Shown piece after piece: positions 1 through 8,506 of a DNA stretch of 64,000 nucleotides; position 1 is the stretch's first letter, and each line of letters starts with the position of its first letter. Location: positions 1-64,000 of the forward strand of contig NZ_BCUF01000027.1 of the NCBI RefSeq assembly GCF_001591145.1, written 5' to 3'. A model generated the notes under the pieces. That model ran no database searches. It was not told the origin of the DNA and saw only the letters and a list, made by a program, of their open reading frames with translations. The stretch comes from Vibrio harveyi NBRC 15634 = ATCC 14126 = KCTC 12724. Its GTDB lineage: Bacteria > Pseudomonadota > Gammaproteobacteria > Enterobacterales > Vibrionaceae. The translations under genes were made by a program, and so were the position numbers.

Positions 1-18
1 TTCCGGGAGGCGCCTCCA
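1..18 (+). tRNA. 3' end of a tRNA, probably tRNA-Cys (partial)
   Basis: The first 18 bases repeat the last part of the complete tRNA-Cys at 186-259 (T-stem tail, acceptor strand AGGCGCC and TCCA) except for one base at the junction with the T loop. This is the 3' end of another tRNA, cut by the window start. A tandem tRNA-Cys is the simplest reading, but another isoacceptor sharing the acceptor strand cannot be excluded. Confidence 0.65.
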
Positions 19-185
19 TTCAATAAAGTACCATTACATATCTATTGAATGTTTACTGTATAATTGCTGCTTATTAAAACGAAGGCGTTGAAGATAAACG
101 ACTCTATCTCGGTTTAGTAACGTGGTGATAATCGAAAGAGCAAACGCTCTTACGAACCTTTCAAAGTTTCAATACGAAACACTAT

Positions 186-259
186 GGCGCCTTGGCAGAG
201 TGGCTATGCAGCGGATTGCAAATCCGTGGACCTCGGTTCGACTCCGGGAGGCGCCTCCA
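186..259 (+). tRNA. tRNA-Cys (anticodon GCA)
   Basis: A 74-base tRNA with encoded CCA end. The acceptor stem GGCGCCT pairs with AGGCGCC, the anticodon loop TTGCAAA carries GCA between stem arms GCGGA and TCCGT, and the T arm contains GGTTCGACTCC. A consensus -10 hexamer TATAAT at 59-64 lies upstream and may serve it, although no good -35 is visible, so read-through from the preceding tRNA is equally likely. Confidence 0.95.
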
Positions 260-575
260 TTCTCTTTCTTGTTTCAATTCAGACCTCTGACCAATCGGTC
301 ATGAGAATTCGCCTTTTCGTTGTGATTCTTCGATAAAAGTATCAATAACCTTTACATCTAACTCTTAATTCTATTTCACCCTGATTTTCGACTGGGCATA
401 ACTGCTCAATGATCCCAATTTGATCATTCAACTGTATTAACAGAACGTTGTTGTCTATAAACTATGTGCATTACTTAGGGCTAATTGATAGCATCATATA
501 TTAACACTTGTTAATATATGAAAGTGTTAGTCTTTTTGCTCAGGAAGAGCGTATTCGGTTTATGGAGAAACACAC
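260..575. other. intergenic region with operator-like palindromes
   Basis: No convincing gene is seen. The stretch is AT-rich. Near its right end are two overlapping inverted repeats (listed separately at 495-529) upstream of the haem protein gene. Confidence 0.6.
495..529. promoter_or_regulatory. two overlapping inverted repeats, candidate operator
   Basis: CATATATTAAC (495-505) is repeated perfectly inverted as GTTAATATATG (510-520) with a 4-base loop. TAACACTT (502-509) is repeated inverted as AAGTGTTA (522-529). The two palindromes share 502-509, so only one can form at a time. They end about 47 bases before the GTG start of the haem protein, a usual place for an operator. The binding protein is unknown. 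Confidence 0.5.
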
Positions 576-1097
576 GTGTTAAGACAATTGAGCAGGCAAA
601 TCGTAGTCTTGATGATGAGCACTGCATCTTATACTGCTTTTGCAGCGTCAATGGCAAGTTACCCAGAAGGGTGGCAAGATTGGCCCGTTGTTAAAGAGTC
701 ACAAAACCTACCTGCAGATACTGTCCTGCCGCCAGATACTTCACTATTTATTCAAGAATCCGTAAGAGCCTACAGCTGGATCAACAATGGTCAGGGGTCA
801 CCACTTACTATCCGAGTGAATCCGGCCAAAATAGAGCAATACAAAACTCACGGTCCGTATACAGATGGACCGACGGCGGTGGCGATTTCAGAAGTAGAAG
901 GTATCGTGTGGGTGACAGAACATATTGGAGGTATGGCAATTTATGGCAGCTATGACCGTAAAGGAAAAGACATTAGCCATTCACATCCTTCATTGGCGCC
1001 TTCGTTTTGTCAAAGTTGCCATACTACTTATCAGGACATCTGTATAAACGGTACTTGCGCAGAGCCCGTTTTGGATGTGTACAAAGATAAGCAGTAG
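576..1097 (+). CDS. secreted cytochrome P460-like c-type haem protein
   Basis: A 173-residue protein with an N-terminal signal peptide (hydrophobic to about residue 24, cleavage after an AxA-type site) and a C-terminal haem-attachment motif CQSCH (C145, C148, H149). The sequence from YPEGWQDWP onward resembles the cytochrome P460 family, periplasmic c-type haem proteins tied to nitrogen oxide or hydroxylamine chemistry in some bacteria. The start is GTG, supported by GGAG at 564-567; the ATG at 562 is out of frame. The stop is 6 bases before the diguanylate cyclase gene, so the two are almost surely co-transcribed and the haem protein may act as the periplasmic sensor partner of that enzyme. 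This role is inferred. Redox or electron-transfer function is the alternative. Confidence 0.72.
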   Translation: MLRQLSRQIVVLMMSTASYTAFAASMASYPEGWQDWPVVKESQNLPADTVLPPDTSLFIQESVRAYSWINNGQGSPLTIRVNPAKIEQYKTHGPYTDGPTAVAISEVEGIVWVTEHIGGMAIYGSYDRKGKDISHSHPSLAPSFCQSCHTTYQDICINGTCAEPVLDVYKDKQ

Positions 1098-1103
1098 TCC
1101 AAA

Positions 1104-2576
1104 GTGAGTAATCGAGTTTTCGGTTGGTTGACGATAAACCAGATGCTTTTTTTATCGCATCTGGTCTTAGTGATTTCCATTATTTCTGGGTTGTCCTATA
1201 CGCGCTTCCAAAGTGAATGGGATATGCGTATCGAACATGCAGTGATTATGGCGAAAACGCACCTGTCTTCACAAATGACGTTTCTCTCCGGCTCTATAGC
1301 GGGTCGTAATTACGCAAACTTGATGATGCCTTCGACCAAAGAGAACTTCAGAGCCATCGATGGTCTACTGTTTGTTGAGGTCTCCGGCACGTCAGATTAC
1401 AAAGAACAAAAAGTGGCAGTTCGATATTTGGCACAATCCAATCAAGTGTGGCGAATTGATGTCAGCGATCAGGAGGTAAGGGCGCTCCAAGCGCAAAAGG
1501 GAAACCTTGAGCACATCTTGGCGGCGACGCCTGACACAGATGAAATTAAGCGTAATAAGCTCCAATACCTTATCAACAAAGCAAAGGTTGATTTAGAGGC
1601 ACTACAAATCAGCAAGGGGCTCAATCAAGATACCAATCTGCCATGGACAAAAGATTATCTTCGACAAACCGACTTCTACTACGATGCCAATCTATCGGTG
1701 CTTCATGTTTGTCTGCCTTTAAGAAACGTAAACGGTGGCTACATTTGGGCGGTATTAGATGCAAGTAAACTCGACACTATCAAAACGACGCTAATTAAAG
1801 AGCTGCTTAATGAGGCGTTAATCGCTTCGTTAATCTCTATGGTGATGATATACATGGTCACCATGTGGATTGTTAGCCCACTCAAGCGTCTTTCAATGTC
1901 GATGAAAAAAGACATTGAAAAGATCGACCAATCGTATATTCCTGAAATTCAGCGATCGGATGAAATTGGTGACTTAGCTCGTTCATATTCCAGCTTGATT
2001 ACGAAAATCAAAAACCAGTTGCGCGTTCTTCGTCAACAAACTGATACTGATGCCTTGACGGGATTAGGGTCGCGTTACTTGTACAAACGTACTGCACCAC
2101 TGTTTGTTCAGCAAACGGTAGGTAATATGAGTTATGCCTGCTTCGTTTTGTGCGATATCGATAACTTTAAAAAGTTTAATGACACATACGGACATATCGA
2201 AGGGGATAACACGTTATGTGATGTTGCTGAACTCTTTCGCTCGTTTTTAGGTAAGGACCAACCGTCGTTTCGATTAGGCGGCGAGGAGTTTGCCTTGCTT
2301 GTTTACGGGAATACCTTAGATGTGCTTCAAGCAAAAGTAGAACATTTAAGACAAGCCGTTGAGGCTTTAGCTATTCCACATGCCAAAAACCTTCCATCAC
2401 AGGTTGTGACCATTTCAGTAGGGGCGGTGCCTTTGACAAAAATAACGCCTTATCCGAGTGGGGATGCATGCGAGAAAGCACTCGAACAAGCCTTTGAGGT
2501 TGCGGATAAGAACTTATACCTAGCCAAAGATAAAGGACGTAACGTTGTGATTATGGACAAACCAATTGAAATATAA
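1104..2576 (+). CDS. membrane diguanylate cyclase (sensor-HAMP-GGDEF)
   Basis: A 490-residue inner membrane enzyme expected to make cyclic di-GMP from two GTP. A first membrane segment near residues 13-33 and a second near 232-258 enclose a periplasmic sensor domain of about 200 residues; a HAMP-like region (SPLKRLSMSM, then DEIGDLARSY) follows, then a GGDEF domain with TDALTGLGSR and an intact active-site motif GGEEF near residue 392. The inhibitory I-site RxxD expected five residues before GGEEF reads GKDQ, so product inhibition by that route looks absent. It starts at GTG only 6 bases after the upstream haem protein with a poor ribosome site, which suggests translational coupling. The periplasmic domain may receive a signal from that haem protein (inference). 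Confidence 0.88.
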   Translation: MSNRVFGWLTINQMLFLSHLVLVISIISGLSYTRFQSEWDMRIEHAVIMAKTHLSSQMTFLSGSIAGRNYANLMMPSTKENFRAIDGLLFVEVSGTSDYKEQKVAVRYLAQSNQVWRIDVSDQEVRALQAQKGNLEHILAATPDTDEIKRNKLQYLINKAKVDLEALQISKGLNQDTNLPWTKDYLRQTDFYYDANLSVLHVCLPLRNVNGGYIWAVLDASKLDTIKTTLIKELLNEALIASLISMVMIYMVTMWIVSPLKRLSMSMKKDIEKIDQSYIPEIQRSDEIGDLARSYSSLITKIKNQLRVLRQQTDTDALTGLGSRYLYKRTAPLFVQQTVGNMSYACFVLCDIDNFKKFNDTYGHIEGDNTLCDVAELFRSFLGKDQPSFRLGGEEFALLVYGNTLDVLQAKVEHLRQAVEALAIPHAKNLPSQVVTISVGAVPLTKITPYPSGDACEKALEQAFEVADKNLYLAKDKGRNVVIMDKPIEI

Positions 2577-2820
2577 TCAGCAGAGCCTAATGGTGTAAAA
2601 GAGTAGGGCTTACTCTGATCTAGTTCTATCGCATCATAAAATGTTGAATTTTTTCAAACAAATTCAATACTGCTAAACCGTTTTCAACACGTACCAGCCA
2701 AATAGATTCATTTCATTTATGAAGAAATGTTAAGAGTTTATCTTCTCGGTGATGAATTACTACACAAAGATGTAGCAAATTTACCGTTAGACCCTTTTAA
2801 ATCGAGGGTTTTAACCTATC

Positions 2821-2835
2821 TACCCCTTTAGGGTA
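2821..2835. promoter_or_regulatory. NarP/NarL-like inverted repeat, nirB promoter
   Basis: TACCC, five bases, GGGTA forms a 15-base palindrome; the left half TACCCCT matches the NarL/NarP heptamer, while the right half is one base short of the 7-2-7 arrangement. Its centre lies 28.5 bases upstream of the centre of the FNR box, close to the spacing of the NarL/NarP (-69.5) and FNR (-41.5) sites at E. coli nirB. Confidence 0.55.
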
Positions 2836-2849
2836 GTTTGATTCCGTAA

Positions 2850-2863
2850 TTGATTTACATCAT
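2850..2863. promoter_or_regulatory. FNR box, nirB promoter
   Basis: TTGAT-TTAC-ATCAT matches the FNR consensus TTGAT-N4-ATCAA at nine of ten positions. A site centred at -41.5 would place transcription start near 2898, about 30 bases before nirB, with AACAAT (2886-2891) as a weak -10. This predicts induction without oxygen. Confidence 0.75.
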
Positions 2864-2928
2864 GTATTAATTTTCTTTCACATTTAACAATGCGCTCAGT
2901 TATAAGAACCTAACCCTTAGGAAGTACA

Positions 2929-5493
2929 ATGAGCAAGTTGAAGCTAGTAGTCATCGGTAACGGTATGGTAGGCCACCGTTATATCGAAGACTTAGTCGAG
3001 AAAGCTGATATGTCTAATATGGACATTACGGTTTTCTGTGAAGAACCTCGTGTCGCATACGACCGTGTGCACCTTTCCTCTTACTTTTCTCACCATACTG
3101 CAGATGAACTTTCTTTAGTGAAAGAAGGCTTCTACGAGAAACACGGTATTAACATGCTGATCGGCGAACGCGCGATTAACATTAACCGTGAAAACCGCAT
3201 TGTTTACTCAAGCACTGGTCGCGAAGTTCAATACGACAAGCTGATTCTTGCTACTGGCTCATTCCCATTTGTTCCACCTATCAAAGGTCACGAAAGCAAA
3301 GACTGTTTTGTTTACCGTACTATCGAAGATCTTAAAGCGATCGAAGCGTGTGCGAAGAAGAGCAAATCAGGCGTTGTTGTCGGTGGTGGTCTGCTAGGTC
3401 TTGAAGCAGCAGGCGCATTGAAAGCTCTGGGAGTAGAAACGCACGTTGTTGAGTTCGCACCAAAGCTAATGGCTGAGCAACTTGACCTTGCTGGTGGTAA
3501 CCAACTTCGTCAAAAGATCGAGCGTATGGGCGTGAACGTTCACACCAGCAAAAATACGCTTGAGATTGCGGCAGAAGGCACAAACGCACGCAATGTTATG
3601 CGTTTTGCTGACGGTTCAGAGCTAGAAACAGACTTCATCGTATTCTCTGCAGGTATTCGTCCACAAGACAAACTAGCACGCCAAATGGAGCTAGAAGTGG
3701 CACCTCGTGGCGGTGTTGCTATCAACGACCATTGTCAGACTTCTGATGAGAACATCTACGCCATCGGTGAGTGTGCGTCTTGGAATGAAATGTTCTACGG
3801 TCTTGTTGCTCCTGGCTACAAGATGGCGACAGTTGCCGTTGATCATCTACTAGGTAACACAGAAAGCAAATTCGAAGGCGCTGACATGTCTGCGAAGCTG
3901 AAACTTCTTGGTGTAAAAGTAGGTTCAATCGGTGACGCGAACGGTCGTACCGAAGGCTGTAAGAGTTACGTTTACCAAAACGAAGAGCAAGAAGTTTACA
4001 AACGTCTTATCGTTTCTGAAGACAACAAGAAACTGCTTGGCGCGGTTATGGTCGGTGACACCTCTGATTACGGCGACCTACTTCAACTTATGTTGAACGA
4101 AATCGACCTACCAGAACACCCGGATGCGTTGATCCTTCCTGCACACGCAGGCGCTGAGAAACCAGCACTAGGTGCAGACGCTCTACCAGAAAGCGCAGTA
4201 ATCTGTTCTTGTTTCGACGTGACCAAAGGCAAGATCGCACAAGCGGTTGCTGATGGTCACCACACATTGGGCGACATCAAAGCCGTGACTGGCGCAGGTA
4301 CAGGCTGTGGCGGTTGTATTCCTCTAGTCACTTCTGTTCTAAATGCTGAGCTTGCTAAATCTGGTATCGAAGTGAAGAACGACGTGTGTGAGCACTTTGC
4401 ATACTCACGCCAAGAATTATTCCACCTAATCCGCATTGAAGAGATCAAAACGTTTGATGAGCTTCTAGAAAAATACGGTAAAGGTTACGGCTGTGAAGTT
4501 TGTAAACCATTGGCTGGTTCTATCTTGGCTTCTTGTTGGGGTGAGCACATTCTTAAGCCACAACTGGTTAAGCTGCACGACACGAACGACAACTTCCTAG
4601 GTAACATCCAAAAAGACGGTACTTACTCTGTGATCCCACGTATGGCGGGTGGTGAAGTAACGCCTCAAGCACTGGGTGCGCTAGCGAACGTTGCTGCAGA
4701 ATACAACCTATACACCAAAGTAACCGGTGCTCAACGTATTGGTCTGTTTGGTGCACAAAAAGACGATCTTCCAGAGATCTGGCGCAAGCTTATCGACGCT
4801 GGTTTCGAAACAGGTCAAGCGTACGCAAAAGCACTTCGTATGGCGAAGACCTGTGTTGGCTCAACGTGGTGTCGTTACGGTGTTCAAGACTCTGTTGGTC
4901 TAGGTTCCTACATCGAGAACCGTTACAAAGGCATTCGTACTCCTCATAAGATGAAGTTCGGTGTTTCTGGCTGTACTCGTGAGTGTGCGGAAGCACAAGG
5001 TAAAGACCTTGGTATCATCGCGACTGACGCAGGCTGGAACATGTACGTATGTGGTAACGGCGGCATGAAACCTCGTCACGCAGACCTACTAGCAAGCGAC
5101 CTAGATAAAGAAACGCTGATCAAGTACATCGACCGCTTCATGATGTTCTACATCCGTACTGCTGCGCCACTACAACGCACATCAGTTTGGATGGAAAACA
5201 TGGAAGGTGGCGTTGACTACCTACGCGAAGTGATTGTTGACGACAAACTTGGCATCAACGCGCAATTAGAAGCAGACGTAGCGAAACTTGTAGACGAATA
5301 CGAGTGTGAGTGGACTGCGACTATCAACGACGAATCACAACTGACACGCTTCGCGCACTTCATCAACTCTGACAAGCGCGATGAAAACGTCGTGTTTGTA
5401 CAAGAGCGTGAACAGCACCGCCCAGCAACCTTCACGGAAAAACACCCTGAAGCGAAAGGCGACATCCTACACGTAGCGATCACTGAAGCATAA
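2929..5493 (+). CDS. nirB: NADH-dependent nitrite reductase, large subunit
   Basis: An 854-residue cytoplasmic enzyme, near the usual NirB length, reducing nitrite to ammonium with NADH. Visible in order: FAD-binding motif at the N-terminus (VVIGNGMVGHRYIEDL), NAD-binding motif GVVVGGGLLGLEAAGA near 145, a BFD-like [2Fe-2S] domain (CSC near 424, then GTGCGGC), a ferredoxin-like half domain, and the siroheme/[4Fe-4S] region with CVGSTWC and SGCTRECAEAQGKD. It heads a run with nirD, nirC and the siroheme methylase gene cobA; nirD starts 13 bases after the stop. The FNR and NarP-like sites upstream indicate anaerobic, nitrite-responsive expression. Product and position leave little doubt. Confidence 0.97.
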   Translation: MSKLKLVVIGNGMVGHRYIEDLVEKADMSNMDITVFCEEPRVAYDRVHLSSYFSHHTADELSLVKEGFYEKHGINMLIGERAININRENRIVYSSTGREVQYDKLILATGSFPFVPPIKGHESKDCFVYRTIEDLKAIEACAKKSKSGVVVGGGLLGLEAAGALKALGVETHVVEFAPKLMAEQLDLAGGNQLRQKIERMGVNVHTSKNTLEIAAEGTNARNVMRFADGSELETDFIVFSAGIRPQDKLARQMELEVAPRGGVAINDHCQTSDENIYAIGECASWNEMFYGLVAPGYKMATVAVDHLLGNTESKFEGADMSAKLKLLGVKVGSIGDANGRTEGCKSYVYQNEEQEVYKRLIVSEDNKKLLGAVMVGDTSDYGDLLQLMLNEIDLPEHPDALILPAHAGAEKPALGADALPESAVICSCFDVTKGKIAQAVADGHHTLGDIKAVTGAGTGCGGCIPLVTSVLNAELAKSGIEVKNDVCEHFAYSRQELFHLIRIEEIKTFDELLEKYGKGYGCEVCKPLAGSILASCWGEHILKPQLVKLHDTNDNFLGNIQKDGTYSVIPRMAGGEVTPQALGALANVAAEYNLYTKVTGAQRIGLFGAQKDDLPEIWRKLIDAGFETGQAYAKALRMAKTCVGSTWCRYGVQDSVGLGSYIENRYKGIRTPHKMKFGVSGCTRECAEAQGKDLGIIATDAGWNMYVCGNGGMKPRHADLLASDLDKETLIKYIDRFMMFYIRTAAPLQRTSVWMENMEGGVDYLREVIVDDKLGINAQLEADVAKLVDEYECEWTATINDESQLTRFAHFINSDKRDENVVFVQEREQHRPATFTEKHPEAKGDILHVAITEA

Positions 5494-5506
5494 GGGAAGG
5501 TTGATT

Positions 5507-5830
5507 ATGTCATTTGAAAAGATTTGCCAAATCAGCGACATCGTACCGGGCACGGGTGTTTGTGCACTGGTTGATGGTCAGCAAGTTGCGGTATTCCGCC
5601 CAACACAAGCAGAAGAAGTGCTGGCAATCAGCAACACAGACCCGTTCTTCCAATCAAACGTGCTTTCTCGCGGTTTGATCTGTGAGCACCAAGGCGAGCT
5701 TTGGGTGGCAAGCCCACTTAAAAAGCAGCGCTTTAACCTGACTACAGGTGCGTGCATGGAAGACGAGCGTTTTAGCGTGAAAGCGTACAAAACGCGCGTA
5801 ACCAACGGCGAAGTAGAGATTTCTGCATAA
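5507..5830 (+). CDS. nirD: nitrite reductase small subunit
   Basis: A 107-residue protein of the Rieske-like NirD family that partners NirB. The start is set at the ATG of MSFEKICQ because GGGAAGG (5494-5500) lies at the right distance; an in-frame TTG at 5501 overlaps that site and is unlikely. The protein contains the conserved run VCALVDGQQVAVFR and LICEHQGELWVASPLKKQRF. It lacks the two Cys-His pairs of true Rieske proteins, as is normal for NirD. It directly follows nirB. Confidence 0.95.
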   Translation: MSFEKICQISDIVPGTGVCALVDGQQVAVFRPTQAEEVLAISNTDPFFQSNVLSRGLICEHQGELWVASPLKKQRFNLTTGACMEDERFSVKAYKTRVTNGEVEISA

Positions 5831-5840
5831 GCTTGGTTTC

Positions 5841-5868
5841 CATTCCCTCCTCTAAGGGGGAGGGAATG
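5841..5868. terminator. hairpin between nirD and nirC
   Basis: CATTCCCTCC (5841-5850) pairs perfectly with GGAGGGAATG (5859-5868). No T-run follows, so it may be a processing or attenuating hairpin within the nir operon, not a complete terminator. Confidence 0.5.
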
Positions 5869-6013
5869 AAACGAGATCTAGATTTAATAGGTAAAGGCTT
5901 TCCAGAGTCATCTGCGGGGAACAGGGAAGCGAGATGTTACTGAGTTAACGGGAAGCCTTTCTCTATTCAATCTTTAATTTTTTAACTTTCACTTTTTGAA
6001 TAAGGACACATTC

Positions 6014-6862
6014 ATGTCTACTGATTTTAAGCCTGCAGAATTCGTTCAAACCATGATCAACGTGGGTGAAGCGAAAACCAACACCAGTACTCGCGATTTG
6101 TTACTCCGCGGTACAATGGCGGGTATCATCCTGTCGCTGGCGGTGGTTGTGGCTATTACGACTATCGTACAAACGGGCGTGGGCGTTGTGGGTGCGCTTG
6201 TCTTTCCAGTTGGTTTCGTGATTCTAAGTGTGATGGGTTACGACCTAGTAACAGGTGTTTTTGGTCTGGCTCCTCTAGCTAAATTTGCAAACCGTCCTGG
6301 TATCACTTGGGGTCGTATCTTCCGTTGTTGGGGTTTGGTTGGTTTGGGTAACCTAATCGGTTCTCTAATCGTTGCTTACCTAGTGGCTATCTCTCTAACA
6401 GGTAACTTCTCTCTAGAATTGAACGCAGTAGCGAAGAAATTCGTTGCTGTTTCTACAGCACGTAGTCTTGGTTTCGAAAATATGGGCATGGACGGATGGA
6501 TCACGTGTTTCGTACGCGGCATCTTCTGTAACCTAATGGTGTGTCTTGGCGTTATCGGCAACATGACTGCACGTTCAGTGTCTGGTCGTGTAGCAATGAT
6601 GTGGTTCCCAATCTTCATCTTCTTCGCACTAGTATTTGAGCACACAGTGGTAAACATGTTCCTATTCCCACTAGGTATGATTCTAGGTGCTGATTTCGGT
6701 ATTGCGACTTGGTTGAATTTCAACCTTATCCCAACCATCCTAGGTAACATCGTTGGTGGTCTAGTGATGACTTGTATTCCACTGTACCTAACTCACGCTA
6801 AAACTGCGCCTTCTATCAATGCTGAAGAAGAAGTAAAAGCACAGCCTGCAATGGCTAAGTAA
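6014..6862 (+). CDS. nirC: formate/nitrite channel family protein (nitrite transporter)
   Basis: A 282-residue inner membrane protein of the FNT family, about six transmembrane helices, moving nitrite (or formate) across the membrane. The central conserved histidine is seen in FEHTVVNMF near residue 215. The start is ATG with AAGGA at 6002-6006, seven bases upstream; an in-frame TTG at 5996 precedes the ribosome site. Its place between nirD and cobA favours nitrite as substrate. FocA-type formate transport is the less likely alternative. Confidence 0.9.
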   Translation: MSTDFKPAEFVQTMINVGEAKTNTSTRDLLLRGTMAGIILSLAVVVAITTIVQTGVGVVGALVFPVGFVILSVMGYDLVTGVFGLAPLAKFANRPGITWGRIFRCWGLVGLGNLIGSLIVAYLVAISLTGNFSLELNAVAKKFVAVSTARSLGFENMGMDGWITCFVRGIFCNLMVCLGVIGNMTARSVSGRVAMMWFPIFIFFALVFEHTVVNMFLFPLGMILGADFGIATWLNFNLIPTILGNIVGGLVMTCIPLYLTHAKTAPSINAEEEVKAQPAMAK

Positions 6863-6927
6863 TTGAGGTTTATTGCCAATATTAGGTAATGAACAAGTCG
6901 GGACTCTCTTTGGACTTGAACTGAGAG

Positions 6928-6962
6928 ATTCCCGACTACGCTCCTTCGTCGCTTTCGGGAAT
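6928..6962. repeat. palindromic intergenic repeat
   Basis: ATTCCCGA (6928-6935) is repeated inverted as TCGGGAAT (6955-6962) around a GC-rich, partly self-pairing core. It looks like the small dispersed palindromes common between Vibrio genes. The rest of the 296-base gap before cobA holds no gene that I can support. Confidence 0.5.
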
Positions 6963-7158
6963 GACTCAAATAGGAGCAATTCAACAAGTACTGCTCATCT
7001 AATGCGATAACAAGCAAAGCGAAAAGCCTGTCATTCCTTAGATGAAGGACTCCAGAGCAGGGAACCTCGTTCCCATATACTAATAAGCTATTTGGCTATA
7101 AAAAGCGTTTCTTTGTCAGAGTCTCTCTTTATATCTAAATTTTTCAATAGGCGTTGAT

Positions 7159-7917
7159 ATGACAACTGTTAACTCATCTTTAAACAGCGGCTTTGTTTCT
7201 CTTGTTGGTGCAGGTCCGGGTGATCCAGATTTACTGACAGTAAAGGGCTTAAAAGCCATTCAAGCAGCCGAAGTTGTGGTGTATGACCGATTGGTGTCGA
7301 CAGACATTCTAGAATTGGCTCACGCATCAGCAGAGATGATCTACGTAGGTAAAAAGTTGGACTTTCACTGCGTGCCTCAAGATCAAATCAACCAAATCTT
7401 GGTGCAAAAAGCGCAAGAAGGTAAACGCGTTGTACGTCTAAAAGGCGGCGATTCATTTATCTTTGGTCGTGGCGGTGAAGAGCTAGAAGAGCTAGCAGAA
7501 TTCGGCATCAAATACGAAGTGGTTCCGGGTATCACAGCTGCTGCGGGTGCAACGGCTTACGCAGGTATTCCATTAACGCATCGTGACCACGCGCAAAGCG
7601 TTCAGTTCATTACTGGCCACGTACAAAAAGATGGTCGTGAAATTGAATGGCACTCGCTAGCGCAGTCAAACAACACGCTTGTGTTCTATATGGGGTTGAA
7701 GCAAAGCGGTCATATCATGGATAAGCTTATCACACATGGATTAGACCCAGAGATGCCATGCGCGATCATTGAAAACGGCACACGTACAGAGCAGCGCGTA
7801 TTCCAAGGTAATCTGAACGAGCTATCTAATATGGCAGAACAAGCAGTGAGCCCTGCGTTGATTGTGGTTGGCAGCGTGACGCAATTGCACAGCAAATTGG
7901 ATTGGTTTGGAAAATAA
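7159..7917 (+). CDS. cobA: uroporphyrinogen-III C-methyltransferase
   Basis: A 252-residue SAM-dependent enzyme that methylates uroporphyrinogen III to precorrin-2, the precursor of siroheme and cobalamin. Family motifs are VSLVGAGPGDPDLLTVKG at the N-terminus, DRLV, LKGGDSFIFGRGGEE near 94-108 and the PGITAAAGATAYAGIPLTHR run near 125-145. It is the single-domain form, without the CysG dehydrogenase/ferrochelatase part. Siroheme is the NirB cofactor, so its place behind nirBDC fits. It also feeds cobalamin synthesis, for which cobQ lies further along at 56.4 kb. Confidence 0.95.
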   Translation: MTTVNSSLNSGFVSLVGAGPGDPDLLTVKGLKAIQAAEVVVYDRLVSTDILELAHASAEMIYVGKKLDFHCVPQDQINQILVQKAQEGKRVVRLKGGDSFIFGRGGEELEELAEFGIKYEVVPGITAAAGATAYAGIPLTHRDHAQSVQFITGHVQKDGREIEWHSLAQSNNTLVFYMGLKQSGHIMDKLITHGLDPEMPCAIIENGTRTEQRVFQGNLNELSNMAEQAVSPALIVVGSVTQLHSKLDWFGK

Positions 7918-7938
7918 CTGAAGACTTAGTCTTAAGCA

Positions 7939-8379
7939 TTAGATCGCGCAAGGACTGCGTTTCTGTTGCATCTCTCTTTTTCGCATTGGCATTTCATCGA
8001 TCAAATCGTTGATGAACTGCCAATCAGTCTTCGCACCCCAGCGGTGTTTCTCTTCTCCGTCTTTACCCAAAAGAATCGCAGTGTGTTGACCTGCTTTGAC
8101 TTCGTAGAGAGCAGCCAGCATTTTCAAATCGAACTCTTCTTTTAACCATGAAGGTTCAGTAAAACCGTCCTCTGCAATCACTAAAGTGATCACATCGCGG
8201 TCTTCCAATTCACATTCATTCATCAAAGCTTCGAGCAAAAACTGTTTTACGTGGTCGTCATTCGCAGGGGCAAAGTATAGGACACTGCGATGTGGCCAGT
8301 ACTGTGAGTGTGCTGGATAACCAAACGCATTGCCTGATATGAGGCATGCAAGCAAAAGGGCTAACGTCGACTTGTTCAT
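7939..8379 (-). CDS. DUF4174 domain secreted protein
   Basis: A 146-residue protein with a signal peptide (MNKSTLALLLACLISGNAFG) followed by a thioredoxin-fold-like DUF4174 region (RSVLYFAPANDD, VITLVIAEDG, HTAILLGKDGEEKHRW). No CxxC is present, so no redox role can be claimed. The start is the ATG preceded by GGAGGGAGC; longer in-frame openings lack a ribosome site. It is convergent with cobA, and divergent from the NYN gene. Function unknown. Confidence 0.8.
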   Translation of the reverse strand: MNKSTLALLLACLISGNAFGYPAHSQYWPHRSVLYFAPANDDHVKQFLLEALMNECELEDRDVITLVIAEDGFTEPSWLKEEFDLKMLAALYEVKAGQHTAILLGKDGEEKHRWGAKTDWQFINDLIDEMPMRKREMQQKRSPCAI

Positions 8380-8506
8380 GGCTCCCTCCTTGAAACGTGA
8401 GACTTCGTTTATCACGTTATACGGTAAGTTTAGTGGAATTAGCTCATTGTGCTTTGGTCCAAAGTGGCATAGGGTATGCGGCAAACAAATAAAGCGTATT
8501 AAATAG

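Noticed and set aside
2577..2820. Possible small gene between the diguanylate cyclase and nirB
   Set aside because: The stretch is AT-rich with frequent stops and no ribosome site; only regulatory sites near its right end can be supported.
6376..6750. A 124-codon open frame antisense to nirC
   Set aside because: The nirC gene explains the region; the antisense frame has no ribosome site or recognisable domain.
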